Shown piece after piece: positions 46,203-54,665 of a DNA stretch of 64,000 nt. The notes beneath the pieces were generated by a model that did no database searches, was not told the origin of the DNA, and saw only the letters and a program-made list of their open reading frames with translations. The stretch is from Paenibacillus sinopodophylli (lineage in GTDB: Bacteria > Bacillota > Bacilli > Paenibacillales > Paenibacillaceae). The stretch lies in assembly GCF_005930355.1 (NCBI RefSeq), contig NZ_VDBO01000006.1, positions 1 to 64,000 on the forward strand, given 5' to 3'. Made by a program: the position numbers and the translations under genes. How positions within the stretch are numbered: the stretch's first letter is position 1; each line of letters starts with the position of its first letter.

Positions 46203-46982
46203 GTGTACAAAAAAAGATATGCAAGCCGTAAAATAAGAGGGAAACTAAGAGTGTGCAAGTACTTATCCGCTAATCGCAGCTTAAAGCAATATGTGCCCAA
46301 AACGGTCTTTTTCAGCTTATACAACTTGCAAATGATGCTGGATCGGTTTGATATGGTGTATGTTAAGCCGAATATCGGTTCGCTGGGGATCGGCATTTGT
46401 AAGCTCAAGCGGATTGATTCGGGCTTTGAGCTCTATGAAATTGTTCATAAGAGCCAGATACGCCGCACTTACGATTCTGTCGCAGACATTTATAAGCACT
46501 TGAAGAAGCAAGGCGGCCGCAGATTAATTATCCAGAAAGGCATATCGCTCGATAAAGTAAATGATTGTCCTTATGATATTCGGGCTATGGTGCAGCGCAA
46601 GCCGGGAGGAAGGTGGGTATGCACAGGCTTTATGGTCAAAGTAGGCGGGAGGAACAAAATCGTTACAAATTATTATCAGGGCGGCGCGATTTATTCTATG
46701 AGCAAGCTTGGCTCGGAGCAAGGATTATCCGATGAAGAAACGGAAGAGCAGGTCAAGAAATTGAAACGAGTAGCACTGCGTATATCAAGGACATTAAGTA
46801 GGAGACGCCGCGGCATGCATGAGCTTGGTATTGATTTTGCTTATGACAAGCAGCAGCAGCTATGGGTGCTAGAGGTTAATTCCAATCATCCGCAGTTTCA
46901 CCCACTCAAAAAACTGGATCGCTCGGCGTATAATCGGATGAAGCGCTTTGCAGCAAGCTATGGCAGACGCGACGCCAAATAA
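46203..46982 (+). CDS. YheC/YheD family ATP-grasp protein (spore coat-associated)
   Basis: 259 residues. It matches the YheC/YheD ATP-grasp fold: VYVKPNIGSLGIGICKL (nucleotide-binding strand and loop), YDIRAMVQRKPGGRWVCTGFMVKVGG, HELGIDFAYDKQQQLWVLEVNSNHPQF (metal-binding ELGID, LEVN). In Bacillus the relatives are endospore coat-associated. The substrate is unknown. It uses a GTG start with AGGTGA upstream. It seems monocistronic. Confidence 0.87.
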   Translation: MYKKRYASRKIRGKLRVCKYLSANRSLKQYVPKTVFFSLYNLQMMLDRFDMVYVKPNIGSLGIGICKLKRIDSGFELYEIVHKSQIRRTYDSVADIYKHLKKQGGRRLIIQKGISLDKVNDCPYDIRAMVQRKPGGRWVCTGFMVKVGGRNKIVTNYYQGGAIYSMSKLGSEQGLSDEETEEQVKKLKRVALRISRTLSRRRRGMHELGIDFAYDKQQQLWVLEVNSNHPQFHPLKKLDRSAYNRMKRFAASYGRRDAK

Positions 46983-47102
46983 AGCGAAGAAGCAGCACGA
47001 GATTGAATGGTACCTCATTTGTTAGGCAGGACTAACAACGGAGGTGTGTTCAAGATAACGTGGCTGCTTTTTTAGTTTATGTAATAAAACCTAACATTGG
47101 TA

Positions 47103-47132
47103 TTGACATATCCGTACGTTCCACACTATAAT
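47103..47132 (+). promoter_or_regulatory. Consensus sigma-A promoter of the guanidine transport transcript
   Basis: Perfect TTGACA (47103-47108) and perfect TATAAT (47127-47132) with an 18-base spacer. Transcription would begin near 47139, about 25 bases before the riboswitch core. The preceding 46983-47102 stretch holds only a weak hairpin (TTGTTAG/CTAACAA, 47018-47037). Confidence 0.88.
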
Positions 47133-47164
47133 TCGGTATAACGTAAGGTTTTATGACAAGTGAA

Positions 47165-47348
47165 TATCGGTTCTCTCTAGTAAGATGAATGAGAACAACA
47201 AGCAGTCTAGGGTTCCGTTAACGCCGAGCAGGTCGTTAAGTCTGGTCCAAGAGACGGCGTATAGATGAAGGGGCTTTGCTGCTGCATCTATATAACACGG
47301 AAGGATAAAAGCCTGGGAGATCACTCTCCCGGGCTTTTATTTTTTTTT
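47165..47348 (+). promoter_or_regulatory. Guanidine-I (ykkC) riboswitch 1 with terminator
   Basis: The conserved guanidine-I aptamer landmarks occur in order: a first hairpin GGTTCTC/GAGAAC, CTAGGGTTCCG (47207-47217), GGTCCAAGAG (47244-47253; the usual base is G at the central A) and ACGGAAGGA followed by AAAAGCCTGGGAGA. That last element also forms the left arm of a 14-bp terminator stem (47307-47320 with 47325-47338) with a long T run. Guanidine binding should block the terminator and turn on the binding-protein and permease genes. Confidence 0.92.
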
Positions 47349-47494
47349 AGAAAAATATAGGAATGTATATCCTTGGGCTATACATTCTCTATATTTCTCG
47401 GAAAGAAACGCGCCGCGCCGCTAAAGGTCGGCGATAGCCGTTTCTTCTTAGGGACAATGGATTGCTACTAAAAAGAAGACAGGAGCGGGGAGAA

Positions 47495-48508
47495 ATGAAA
47501 AAAGTACGTAAAACCTCACTGGCACTTATGCTTATCGTTACGATGGTTCTGGTAGCTGCATGCTCTGGAAATGCAAAAAACTCAGATGGAGGGGCTGCAG
47601 GCGACCCGATTACGATCGCTCTAAGCCCTTGGCCGGGGTGGTATATGTGGTACCTGGTTGAGGAAAAAGGTTTTTTCGAGAAACATGATGTGAATGTGAA
47701 GCTGGAATTCTTCCCTGTATATAGTGATTCCTTGCAGGCTATCGCAGCTGGCAAAGTGGATGCAAATAGTCAGACGCTGAGCGACTCGCTTGCGCCGCTG
47801 TCCAAAGGAATTGGTCTGAAGGCCGTGCTGGTCAATGATAATTCTTTCGGCGGCGATGCCATTGTAAGCAAACCGGACATTAACTCGATCAAGGATTTGA
47901 AAGGGAAAACCGTTGCGACAGAGCTCGGTACGGTGGATCATCTGCTGCTTCTGACGGCGCTAGCTGAAAATGGCATGGACGAGAAGGATATTAAGTTCGT
48001 AAATATGACGGTGAACGACGCTGGACCCGCTTTTATTTCTGGCAATACGGATGCCTCGGTACTCTGGGAGCCGTTCCAAACGACAGCTGTAAAGGAAGGC
48101 AAAGGCAAGGTGCTTTATTCATCCAAGGAAACGCCAGGGCTCATTCCGGATTTGCTCGTATTTCGTGAATCGGTTGTGGAGAAGCGTCCTGAGGATGTAC
48201 AGAAGATCGTGGATGCATGGTTCGACGCTCTTGCGTGGTATGAAGACAACCAAGAGGAAGCGATTAAGCTGCTTGCCGATAAAGCGGAGACAACGCCGGA
48301 GGACTTCAAGCTTGGACTCGATAGCATTAAGCTGTTCGGGGTTGATGATAATATCAAAGCGTTCGAGAAGGGCGAGGATTATACATCGCTCAGCTATACG
48401 GGTAAGAAAACAGCCGATTTCTTGTACAACTTAGACATGGTCGACAAGCTGGATAGCGTAGATGAGCTGTTCGATCCTAGCTTCATAAATAAAAGAGCAG
48501 GGAAGTGA
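47495..48508 (+). CDS. Guanidine ABC transporter substrate-binding lipoprotein (SsuA/NMT1-like)
   Basis: 337 residues. Lipoprotein signal with lipobox VAAC, then an NMT1/SsuA-type fold (ITIALSPWPGWYMWYLVEEKGFF, GKVDANSQTLSDSL, DLKGKTVATELGTVDHLLL). Start 47495 has GGGGAG directly upstream. It lies just after a guanidine-I riboswitch, and in other Firmicutes such riboswitches precede nitrate/sulfonate-type importers now linked to guanidine uptake. The substrate is therefore inferred as guanidine from regulation. The permease gene follows after 6 bases. Confidence 0.88.
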   Translation: MKKVRKTSLALMLIVTMVLVAACSGNAKNSDGGAAGDPITIALSPWPGWYMWYLVEEKGFFEKHDVNVKLEFFPVYSDSLQAIAAGKVDANSQTLSDSLAPLSKGIGLKAVLVNDNSFGGDAIVSKPDINSIKDLKGKTVATELGTVDHLLLLTALAENGMDEKDIKFVNMTVNDAGPAFISGNTDASVLWEPFQTTAVKEGKGKVLYSSKETPGLIPDLLVFRESVVEKRPEDVQKIVDAWFDALAWYEDNQEEAIKLLADKAETTPEDFKLGLDSIKLFGVDDNIKAFEKGEDYTSLSYTGKKTADFLYNLDMVDKLDSVDELFDPSFINKRAGK

Positions 48509-48514
48509 TAGACG

Positions 48515-49315
48515 ATGGAGACGCCATTACGTCGTAAACCTTATAAGTTTCAAATCTTCAAAGAGATTGGCCCGAGGCCGTTTGCCGTAACGGCGGGATT
48601 CTCCTTCATCTTGCTGCTAGCCATCTGGTCACTGCTCAGCTATACAGAAACGGTCAGCCCGATTTTCCTGCCTAAGCCGCATGCCGTCCTTATTCAGCTT
48701 ATTCTCAATCTCGGCAGCCCGGAGTATTGGGGCCACATCGGCATTAGTGTATTCAGGGTATCGGCAGGTTTTCTGCTCGCCTGCGTCATCGCCATTCCGA
48801 TTGGCGTGTTCGCGGGAACGTTCAAATATGGCGAAGCATTCGTTGAGCCGCCGATGGAGTTTATCCGGTACATGCCGGCTGTTGCCTTTATTCCGCTCAT
48901 CATGGTATGGGCAGGCATTGGCGAGTGGGCGAAGGTGCTGCTGATCTTTATCGGCTGTTTCTTCCAGCTTGTCCTGATGGTATCCGATCTAACGCGGCGT
49001 GTATCACATGACTTGCTGCATGCGTCCTTCACGCTTGGCGCATCAAGGTGGAAGGCGATTGAAACGGTCATTATTCCAGCGATCCAGCCGCAGCTGATGA
49101 ACACGCTAAGGCTCATTCTGGGCTGGGCATGGACCTATCTCGTCGTTGCGGAGCTCGTAGCGGTCAGCAGCGGGCTTGGTTACCAGATTATGAAGGCACA
49201 GCGTTTCTTGAATACGGATGAAATATTTGTAGGCATCATCGTCATTGGCTTGCTTGGTTTGATCAGTGACCGAATATTCGCCTTCCTGAATCGCAGACTT
49301 TTCCCGTGGGTTTAA
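48515..49315 (+). CDS. Guanidine ABC transporter permease (SsuC/TauC-like)
   Basis: 266-residue permease with six helices and the EAA loop HASFTLGASRWKAIETVIIPAIQPQL characteristic of the nitrate/sulfonate/taurine class. It is the second gene of the riboswitch-controlled transcript. The usual ATPase subunit does not follow; instead a second riboswitch begins 34 bases after the stop. Energy must come from an ATPase encoded outside the window, or the gene has been lost. Confidence 0.9.
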   Translation: METPLRRKPYKFQIFKEIGPRPFAVTAGFSFILLLAIWSLLSYTETVSPIFLPKPHAVLIQLILNLGSPEYWGHIGISVFRVSAGFLLACVIAIPIGVFAGTFKYGEAFVEPPMEFIRYMPAVAFIPLIMVWAGIGEWAKVLLIFIGCFFQLVLMVSDLTRRVSHDLLHASFTLGASRWKAIETVIIPAIQPQLMNTLRLILGWAWTYLVVAELVAVSSGLGYQIMKAQRFLNTDEIFVGIIVIGLLGLISDRIFAFLNRRLFPWV

Positions 49316-49348
49316 GGGCACCTGATTCGTATAAGGATAATAACTGCA

Positions 49349-49538
49349 TATCGGTTCTCATGATTGCCATTGAGAACAAATAGCTGTCTAGGGTTCCGCT
49401 TCAGATGGCCGATGAAGGATAAGGTGAAACACCTTGCTGTCGGTCATCCGCTGGTCTGGTCCGAGAGATGGCATACAGCTTGCTGTAGCACACGGAAGGA
49501 CAAAAGCCTGGGAGATTATTCTCTTAGGCTTATTTTTA
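49349..49538 (+). promoter_or_regulatory. Guanidine-I (ykkC) riboswitch 2 with terminator
   Basis: Same landmarks as the first copy: GGTTCTC/GAGAAC, CTAGGGTTCCG (49388-49398), consensus GGTCCGAGAG (49458-49467), ACGGAAGGA and AAAGCCTGGGAGA. The latter pairs in a 12-bp terminator (49504-49515 with 49520-49531), then TTTTT. It controls the catabolic genes downstream. No good promoter precedes it, so read-through from the transporter transcript may feed it, giving two guanidine checks in series. Confidence 0.92.
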
Positions 49539-49572
49539 TCTAAATAAGTTCATTTCCAAGGGGGAAATAGTG

Positions 49573-50292
49573 ATGAGCAGCATATGGAGCACGACCATCC
49601 GTCCAGGAGGCAAATGGTCAGGAACGATAAGTAGAGATCGATTAATAAAATTTACAGCTCTTGAAGCGGGAGCGAATGTATCTATTCTTTTATATAACGC
49701 AAAGGATTTGACTGAACGCTACAATATGCCGGATACGTTAAAAGCGCAGCATACCTCACATCTAACGAGAGGCAATGTATTGATGAGTGATAACGGGCGA
49801 TCTCTCGTGAGTATCGTCGAAGATGGGCTGGGTTGGCATGATCCGCTCTGCGGCTACACGACTAGAGAATTTACTGACAAGAAGTACGGAAAGACGACTT
49901 ATCAGGAGCTTAGAAATGATTGGCTGCATAGCGGTCAAGAAAATTTGGCGGTCGAACTCGTCAGGAATGGTCTTGGTGTAAGGGATTTGATGCCTGTGGT
50001 CAATTTGTTCTCCAAGGTGTTTTGCGATGAGTTAGGAAACATGAAGTATGCGATGGACCATTGTTCTGCGGGAGCGTCCGTCACGCTTAGAAGTGATATG
50101 GATGTGCTGCTGGTGCTGTCGAATACACCGAATCCGCTTGACCCGCGAACTGAATTTCCATCGGTGCCTGTATTAGTGGAAGTATTGGAAGCAGAGGCCG
50201 TTCAAGCTGATGATTATTGCTTGAATTACCGGCCGGAGAACCGACGTGCCTATGAGAATACGCAGGAATATTATTTGCTGCAAGGATTGTAG
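49573..50292 (+). CDS. cgdA: Carboxyguanidine deiminase subunit (urea carboxylase-associated, DUF1989)
   Basis: 239-residue DUF1989 protein, often labelled urea carboxylase-associated protein 2. It has IRPGGKWSGTISRDRLIKFTALEAGANVSILLYN, DNGRSLVSIVEDGLGWHDPLCG and a C-terminal NTPNPLDP. Paired DUF1989 proteins next to such carboxylases are known to act as carboxyguanidine deiminase, turning carboxyguanidine into allophanate and ammonia. ATG 49573 fits the AAGGGGG site better than the preceding GTG. The riboswitch directly upstream supports guanidine rather than urea. Which of the two paralogs is subunit A or B is my guess. Confidence 0.85.
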   Translation: MSSIWSTTIRPGGKWSGTISRDRLIKFTALEAGANVSILLYNAKDLTERYNMPDTLKAQHTSHLTRGNVLMSDNGRSLVSIVEDGLGWHDPLCGYTTREFTDKKYGKTTYQELRNDWLHSGQENLAVELVRNGLGVRDLMPVVNLFSKVFCDELGNMKYAMDHCSAGASVTLRSDMDVLLVLSNTPNPLDPRTEFPSVPVLVEVLEAEAVQADDYCLNYRPENRRAYENTQEYYLLQGL

Positions 50293-50325
50293 CATTCAAA
50301 TACGAGCAAATGGGAGGAATGAAGC

Positions 50326-50976
50326 ATGACTGTATTTAATCGAGTGGAGAGCCCGCGTCTGGAAGAGGATGCTATATATGATGAAGTGATTGCTGCTGGT
50401 GATGGCTGGATGTATGACCTCCAGCCAGGACAGGTGCTGCGAATCGTCGATTTGGACGGAAATCAAGCAGCGGATACGCTATTCTACGATGCTGATCAGC
50501 CGGAGGATCATTATAGCGCAGTCGCAACGATTGCCGGGCAAGGAAATATCTATTTGACGACGGGCTCCGTGCTGCTGTCCGAATCGGGCAAGGAATTGCT
50601 CAGAATCGTAGCGGATACTTGTGGTCGGCATGACACCGTTGGCGGCTCATGCTCAGCTCAAAGCAACACGGTTCGTTATTCACACGATAAGCTTCATATG
50701 CATAATTGCCGAGATACGTTTATGCTGCAGCTTGCGACGCGGAGCGAGAGTTATTCGAAACGGGATCTTGCACCTAACATTAATTTTTTTATGAACGTGC
50801 CCGTAACTGCTGAAGGCGGCTTGCAATTTGCTGATGGTGTATCCTCGGCTGGTGCATATGTAGAGCTGCAATCGTTATGCCGTACTACAGCGCTGCTCAG
50901 CAACTGTCCGCAGCTTAATAATCCTTGCAACGCTTACAATCCGACGCCGGTACGGGTGCTTATCTGGAATCAATAG
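50326..50976 (+). CDS. cgdB: Carboxyguanidine deiminase subunit (urea carboxylase-associated, DUF1989)
   Basis: 216 residues, a second DUF1989 protein. Seen are LQPGQVLRIVDLDGNQAADTLFYDA, LLSESGKELLRIVADTCGRHDTVGGSC, with conserved Cys and His residues that may bind metal, and LAPNINFFMNVPVTAEGGL. It would form a heteromer with the preceding gene product. It starts with ATG after GGGAGGAATG and lies 51 bases before the carboxylase start. A/B naming is uncertain. Confidence 0.86.
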   Translation: MTVFNRVESPRLEEDAIYDEVIAAGDGWMYDLQPGQVLRIVDLDGNQAADTLFYDADQPEDHYSAVATIAGQGNIYLTTGSVLLSESGKELLRIVADTCGRHDTVGGSCSAQSNTVRYSHDKLHMHNCRDTFMLQLATRSESYSKRDLAPNINFFMNVPVTAEGGLQFADGVSSAGAYVELQSLCRTTALLSNCPQLNNPCNAYNPTPVRVLIWNQ

Positions 50977-51026
50977 CATCGATTCATAGTGTAGATATAC
51001 AATTGACAGGTCGAGGAGTGGTTACG

Positions 51027-54000
51027 ATGTTCAACAAAATATTGATTGCGAATCGCGGCGCTATCGCCGTTCGAATAGAGAGAACCTTGCGAAGGCTTGG
51101 CATATCATCGGTGGCTGTTTATACAGCCGCTGATCAAGACAGCCTGCATGTTGATCAGGCGGACGAAGCTGTGCTTATCGGTGATGGGCCAGCGAAGGAG
51201 AGCTACTTGAATGCAGAGCTTATTCTGAAGACGGCGATAGCAGCGGGAGCGCAGGCCATTCATCCCGGTTACGGCTTCCTGAGCGAAAATGCAGATTTCG
51301 CACGCTCCTGCTCCGAGCATGGCATCGTGTTTATCGGGCCTTCACCCGAGCAAATGGAGCAGTTTGGCTTGAAGCATTCTGCTAGGGAAATAGCCGAGCG
51401 CGCAGGCGTGCCGCTGCTTCCGGGTACCGGATTGATTGCGGAGCTTGCGGAAGCGCTGAAGCAGGCAGAGCGAATCGGCTATCCGGTTATTCTGAAGAGC
51501 ACAGCTGGTGGCGGCGGCATAGGCATGCGGGTATGCGCGGACGAAGAAGCGCTGCGATCGGCTTATGATGGCGTTAAGCATTTGGCAGAAACCAATTTTA
51601 AAAACGGCGGTTTATTTTTGGAGAAGTACATTGCAAAAGCTCGTCATATTGAGGTTCAAATCTTCGGCAACGCCTTAGGTGAGGTCGTGACGCTGGGGGA
51701 GCGTGATTGCTCCATTCAGCGTCGCAATCAGAAGGTTATTGAGGAAAGTCCCGCTCCAAATCTGACAGATGAGGTTCGGAGTGCGATGTTTGATTCGGCT
51801 AAACGGCTGGCTGCCGAAGCCGGCTATCGCAGTGCGGGTACAGTTGAATATTTGTATGATCCGGAAACGAGCGAATTTTATTTCCTTGAGGTGAATACAA
51901 GGCTCCAAGTCGAGCATGGTGTAACTGAAGAGGTGCTTGGCATCGATTTAGTTGAATGGATGGTTCGTGAAGCGGCAGGAGAGCTTACTGAGCTGGAAGC
52001 ACTTGTGAAGCAGCCTGTGGGACATAGCATTCAGGCTCGTATATACGCAGAGGATTGCCTGCAGGGGTTTAGGCCGAGTGCGGGACAGCTTGACCAAGCC
52101 ATATTCTCCGACCATGCGCGCAATGAATATTGGGTGAGGGACGGATTAACGGTAACAACGCTGTATGATCCCATGCTTGCGAAAATCATTGTACACGGCA
52201 ATAACCGCGAGGAAGCGATCGACAAGCTGATTCAAGCACTGGGTGAAACAAGAATGTATGGCCTGACGACGAATTTGCAATATTTGCAGGCGCTGCTTGC
52301 GGATCAGGAGGTTGCAGATGGTCAAGTATACACGCAGCTTCTGAACGGCTTTGTGCCGGCTGAGCATGCGATTGAGGTTGTAGACGGCGGCGTGCAAACG
52401 ACAGTTCAGGATTGGCCGGGCCGTGTTGGACACTGGGATGTAGGTGTTCCGCCATGCGGACCAATGGACCCGTACTCGTTCAGAATTGGCAACAAGCTCC
52501 TCGGCAACGATGATCATGCGGCTGGGCTTGAGCTGACGCTGCGGGGCGGTTCGTATAAGTTCAGAAGCGATGCTTGGTTCTGTATAACAGGTGCTGATAT
52601 GCAGGCGGAGCTGGATGGCGTGCACGCGGAATATTATAAGCCGACACTAGCAAAACGCGGACAGGTACTGAGCTTCGGCGAAGCGCAGGCAGGCCTGCGT
52701 ACGTATTTGCTCTTTGCCGGAGGTCTCGATATGCCTCGTATTCTAGGCAGCTCGGCGACCTTCACGCTTGGTGGGTTCGGGGGACATGGCGGGCGTGCGC
52801 TGCGGACAGGCGATGTGCTTAGATTAAGCCCGGGAACGGGGCCTTTTCAATTCCTTGAGCTTGCTGCGGCCGAACGGCCTCAAATGACGAAGGAATGGAC
52901 GATTGGCGTTATTCCCGGCCCGCATTGCACGGGCGAATTTTTGAAGCCTGAATACTTAAAGCAGCTGTCGGAGACGGCTTACGAGGTTCACTTCAACAGC
53001 TCTCGTACCGGCGTACGCTTAATCGGGCCTGCCCCGTTATGGACACGTGAGGACGGCGGAGAAGCGGGACTTCATCCGTCGAACATACACGATAATGCGT
53101 ATGCGATCGGTACGCTTGATTTGACGGGAGATATGCCTATTCTTCTTGGGCCGGACGGTCCGAGTCTTGGTGGCTTCGTATGTCCGGTTACGACGGCTTC
53201 GGCACAATTCTGGAAGCTGGGCCAGCTGCATGCGGGAGACAAGGTACGATTCCAACTGCTCACGCTAGAGGAAGCCGACGCGCTCAGAGATATTCAGGAG
53301 CAGCGGCTGCAGTTGATCGGGAGCGGATCTTTTGCCGATGGGCTGCCTTCCGAGGAGCTTCCACCCGCAGTGTCTGAGCTGACGCCGGATTATCCGCTGC
53401 TCGTGAATGAGACAGAAGGCCGACGCTTCCCTATTGCGATTCGCTGCAGCGGCGATGAGAATCTGCTTGTTGAGTACGGCGATCTGGAGCTCAATTTGCT
53501 GCTCCGCTTCCAAGCGCATGCACTGATGGAAGCGATCGAGCGCTCGGGAAGCATCCCTATACTTGATCTGACACCAGGCATTCGCTCCTTGCAGGTGCAT
53601 ATCGACCGCTCCCGTATTACAGTTAGCGAAGCTTGCAGCCTTATTCTAGAGCTGGACAGCAAGCTTCCTCCTTTAGAGACCATTCAAGTTCCATCGCGTA
53701 TTGTACGTCTTCCGTTATCCTGGGATGACCCGGCTACACAGCTTGCGATTGAACGGTATCAGCAAACCGTTCGGCCGGATGCCCCTTGGTGCCCAAGCAA
53801 TATTGAGTTTATTCGCAGGGTTAATGGCTTGGATGAAATGGATGAAGTTCAACGAATTGTTTATGATGCAACTTATTTAGTGCTCGGTCTAGGCGATGTA
53901 TATTTGGGAGCGCCCGTTGCTACACCGGTTGATCCGCGGCATCGACTTGTAACGACCAAATACAATCCTGCACGTACGTGGACCCCAGAGAATGCGGTCG

Positions 54001-54665
54001 GAATCGGCGGAGCCTACATGTGTGTGTATGGCATGGAAGGGCCAGGCGGTTACCAATTCGTCGGCCGGACGATTCAAATGTGGAATCGTCTGCGCAGCAC
54101 AGAAAGCTTTAAGCCTGGGAAGCCATGGCTACTTCGGTTTTTTGACCAAATTCAGTTTTATCCAGTTGGTGCAGATGAGCTGCTGAAGCTGCGTGAGGAT
54201 TTCCTGCGCGGTCGTTATGAAGCGGATATTACGGAGACAACCTTCGATCTTGGACAGTATTTGAAGTTTTTAGATGAAATCGAGGACAGTGCTGCTGTGT
54301 TCAAGGAAAAGCAGCAAGCTGCATTCCAAGCGGAGCGTGAGAGCTGGAAGGAGCTTGGACTAGCGGAGTATGTCTCCGAGCAGGAGTCAGCTCGAATGGA
54401 GCAGGAGGAAGAGCTGGAAGAGGGTGCCTCGGGAATTCGCTGTACGATGCCTGGAAGTGTGTGGAAGGTGCTAGTCCAGCCTGGTGAGCAGGTGAAGAAA
54501 GGCGATACGCTCATTATTGTAGAAAGTATGAAGATGGAGTTCTCTCAGCAGGCTTCCTGTGATGGCGTCGTTTGCTCCGTGCATGTAGAGCCCGGAGAGC
54601 AGGTGCATACAGGCCAGCTAATTGTCGGCATTAAGCAGCATATGGAAACGGAGGTGGCAGTATGA
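51027..54665 (+). CDS. Biotin-dependent guanidine (urea) carboxylase
   Basis: 1212-residue single-chain carboxylase. It begins with a biotin carboxylase (about 1-450: FNKILIANRGAIAVRIERTLRRLGI, ATP loop KSTAGGGGIGMRV, VEYLYDPET with LEVNTRLQVEHGVTEEV). The KipA/KipI-like carboxyltransferase region follows (about 460-1080: VQDWPGRVGHWDVGVPPCGPMDPYSF). A C-terminal biotinyl domain carries ESMKME with biotin Lys1169. Start 51027 has GAGGAGTGG upstream. Enzymes of this build act on urea or guanidine; the riboswitch and deiminase partners favour guanidine, making carboxyguanidine. The 4-base overlap ATGA couples it to allophanate hydrolase. Confidence 0.92.
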   Translation: MFNKILIANRGAIAVRIERTLRRLGISSVAVYTAADQDSLHVDQADEAVLIGDGPAKESYLNAELILKTAIAAGAQAIHPGYGFLSENADFARSCSEHGIVFIGPSPEQMEQFGLKHSAREIAERAGVPLLPGTGLIAELAEALKQAERIGYPVILKSTAGGGGIGMRVCADEEALRSAYDGVKHLAETNFKNGGLFLEKYIAKARHIEVQIFGNALGEVVTLGERDCSIQRRNQKVIEESPAPNLTDEVRSAMFDSAKRLAAEAGYRSAGTVEYLYDPETSEFYFLEVNTRLQVEHGVTEEVLGIDLVEWMVREAAGELTELEALVKQPVGHSIQARIYAEDCLQGFRPSAGQLDQAIFSDHARNEYWVRDGLTVTTLYDPMLAKIIVHGNNREEAIDKLIQALGETRMYGLTTNLQYLQALLADQEVADGQVYTQLLNGFVPAEHAIEVVDGGVQTTVQDWPGRVGHWDVGVPPCGPMDPYSFRIGNKLLGNDDHAAGLELTLRGGSYKFRSDAWFCITGADMQAELDGVHAEYYKPTLAKRGQVLSFGEAQAGLRTYLLFAGGLDMPRILGSSATFTLGGFGGHGGRALRTGDVLRLSPGTGPFQFLELAAAERPQMTKEWTIGVIPGPHCTGEFLKPEYLKQLSETAYEVHFNSSRTGVRLIGPAPLWTREDGGEAGLHPSNIHDNAYAIGTLDLTGDMPILLGPDGPSLGGFVCPVTTASAQFWKLGQLHAGDKVRFQLLTLEEADALRDIQEQRLQLIGSGSFADGLPSEELPPAVSELTPDYPLLVNETEGRRFPIAIRCSGDENLLVEYGDLELNLLLRFQAHALMEAIERSGSIPILDLTPGIRSLQVHIDRSRITVSEACSLILELDSKLPPLETIQVPSRIVRLPLSWDDPATQLAIERYQQTVRPDAPWCPSNIEFIRRVNGLDEMDEVQRIVYDATYLVLGLGDVYLGAPVATPVDPRHRLVTTKYNPARTWTPENAVGIGGAYMCVYGMEGPGGYQFVGRTIQMWNRLRSTESFKPGKPWLLRFFDQIQFYPVGADELLKLREDFLRGRYEADITETTFDLGQYLKFLDEIEDSAAVFKEKQQAAFQAERESWKELGLAEYVSEQESARMEQEEELEEGASGIRCTMPGSVWKVLVQPGEQVKKGDTLIIVESMKMEFSQQASCDGVVCSVHVEPGEQVHTGQLIVGIKQHMETEVAV

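Noticed and set aside
49312..49341. Possible promoter before the second riboswitch (TTAAGG and GATAAT)
   Set aside because: Both boxes are poor matches and overlap the permease stop; not strong enough to annotate.
50925..51026. Upstream extension of the carboxylase frame into the preceding gene
   Set aside because: The extension has no ribosome site, whereas ATG 51027 has GAGGAGTGG and begins exactly at the biotin carboxylase fold.
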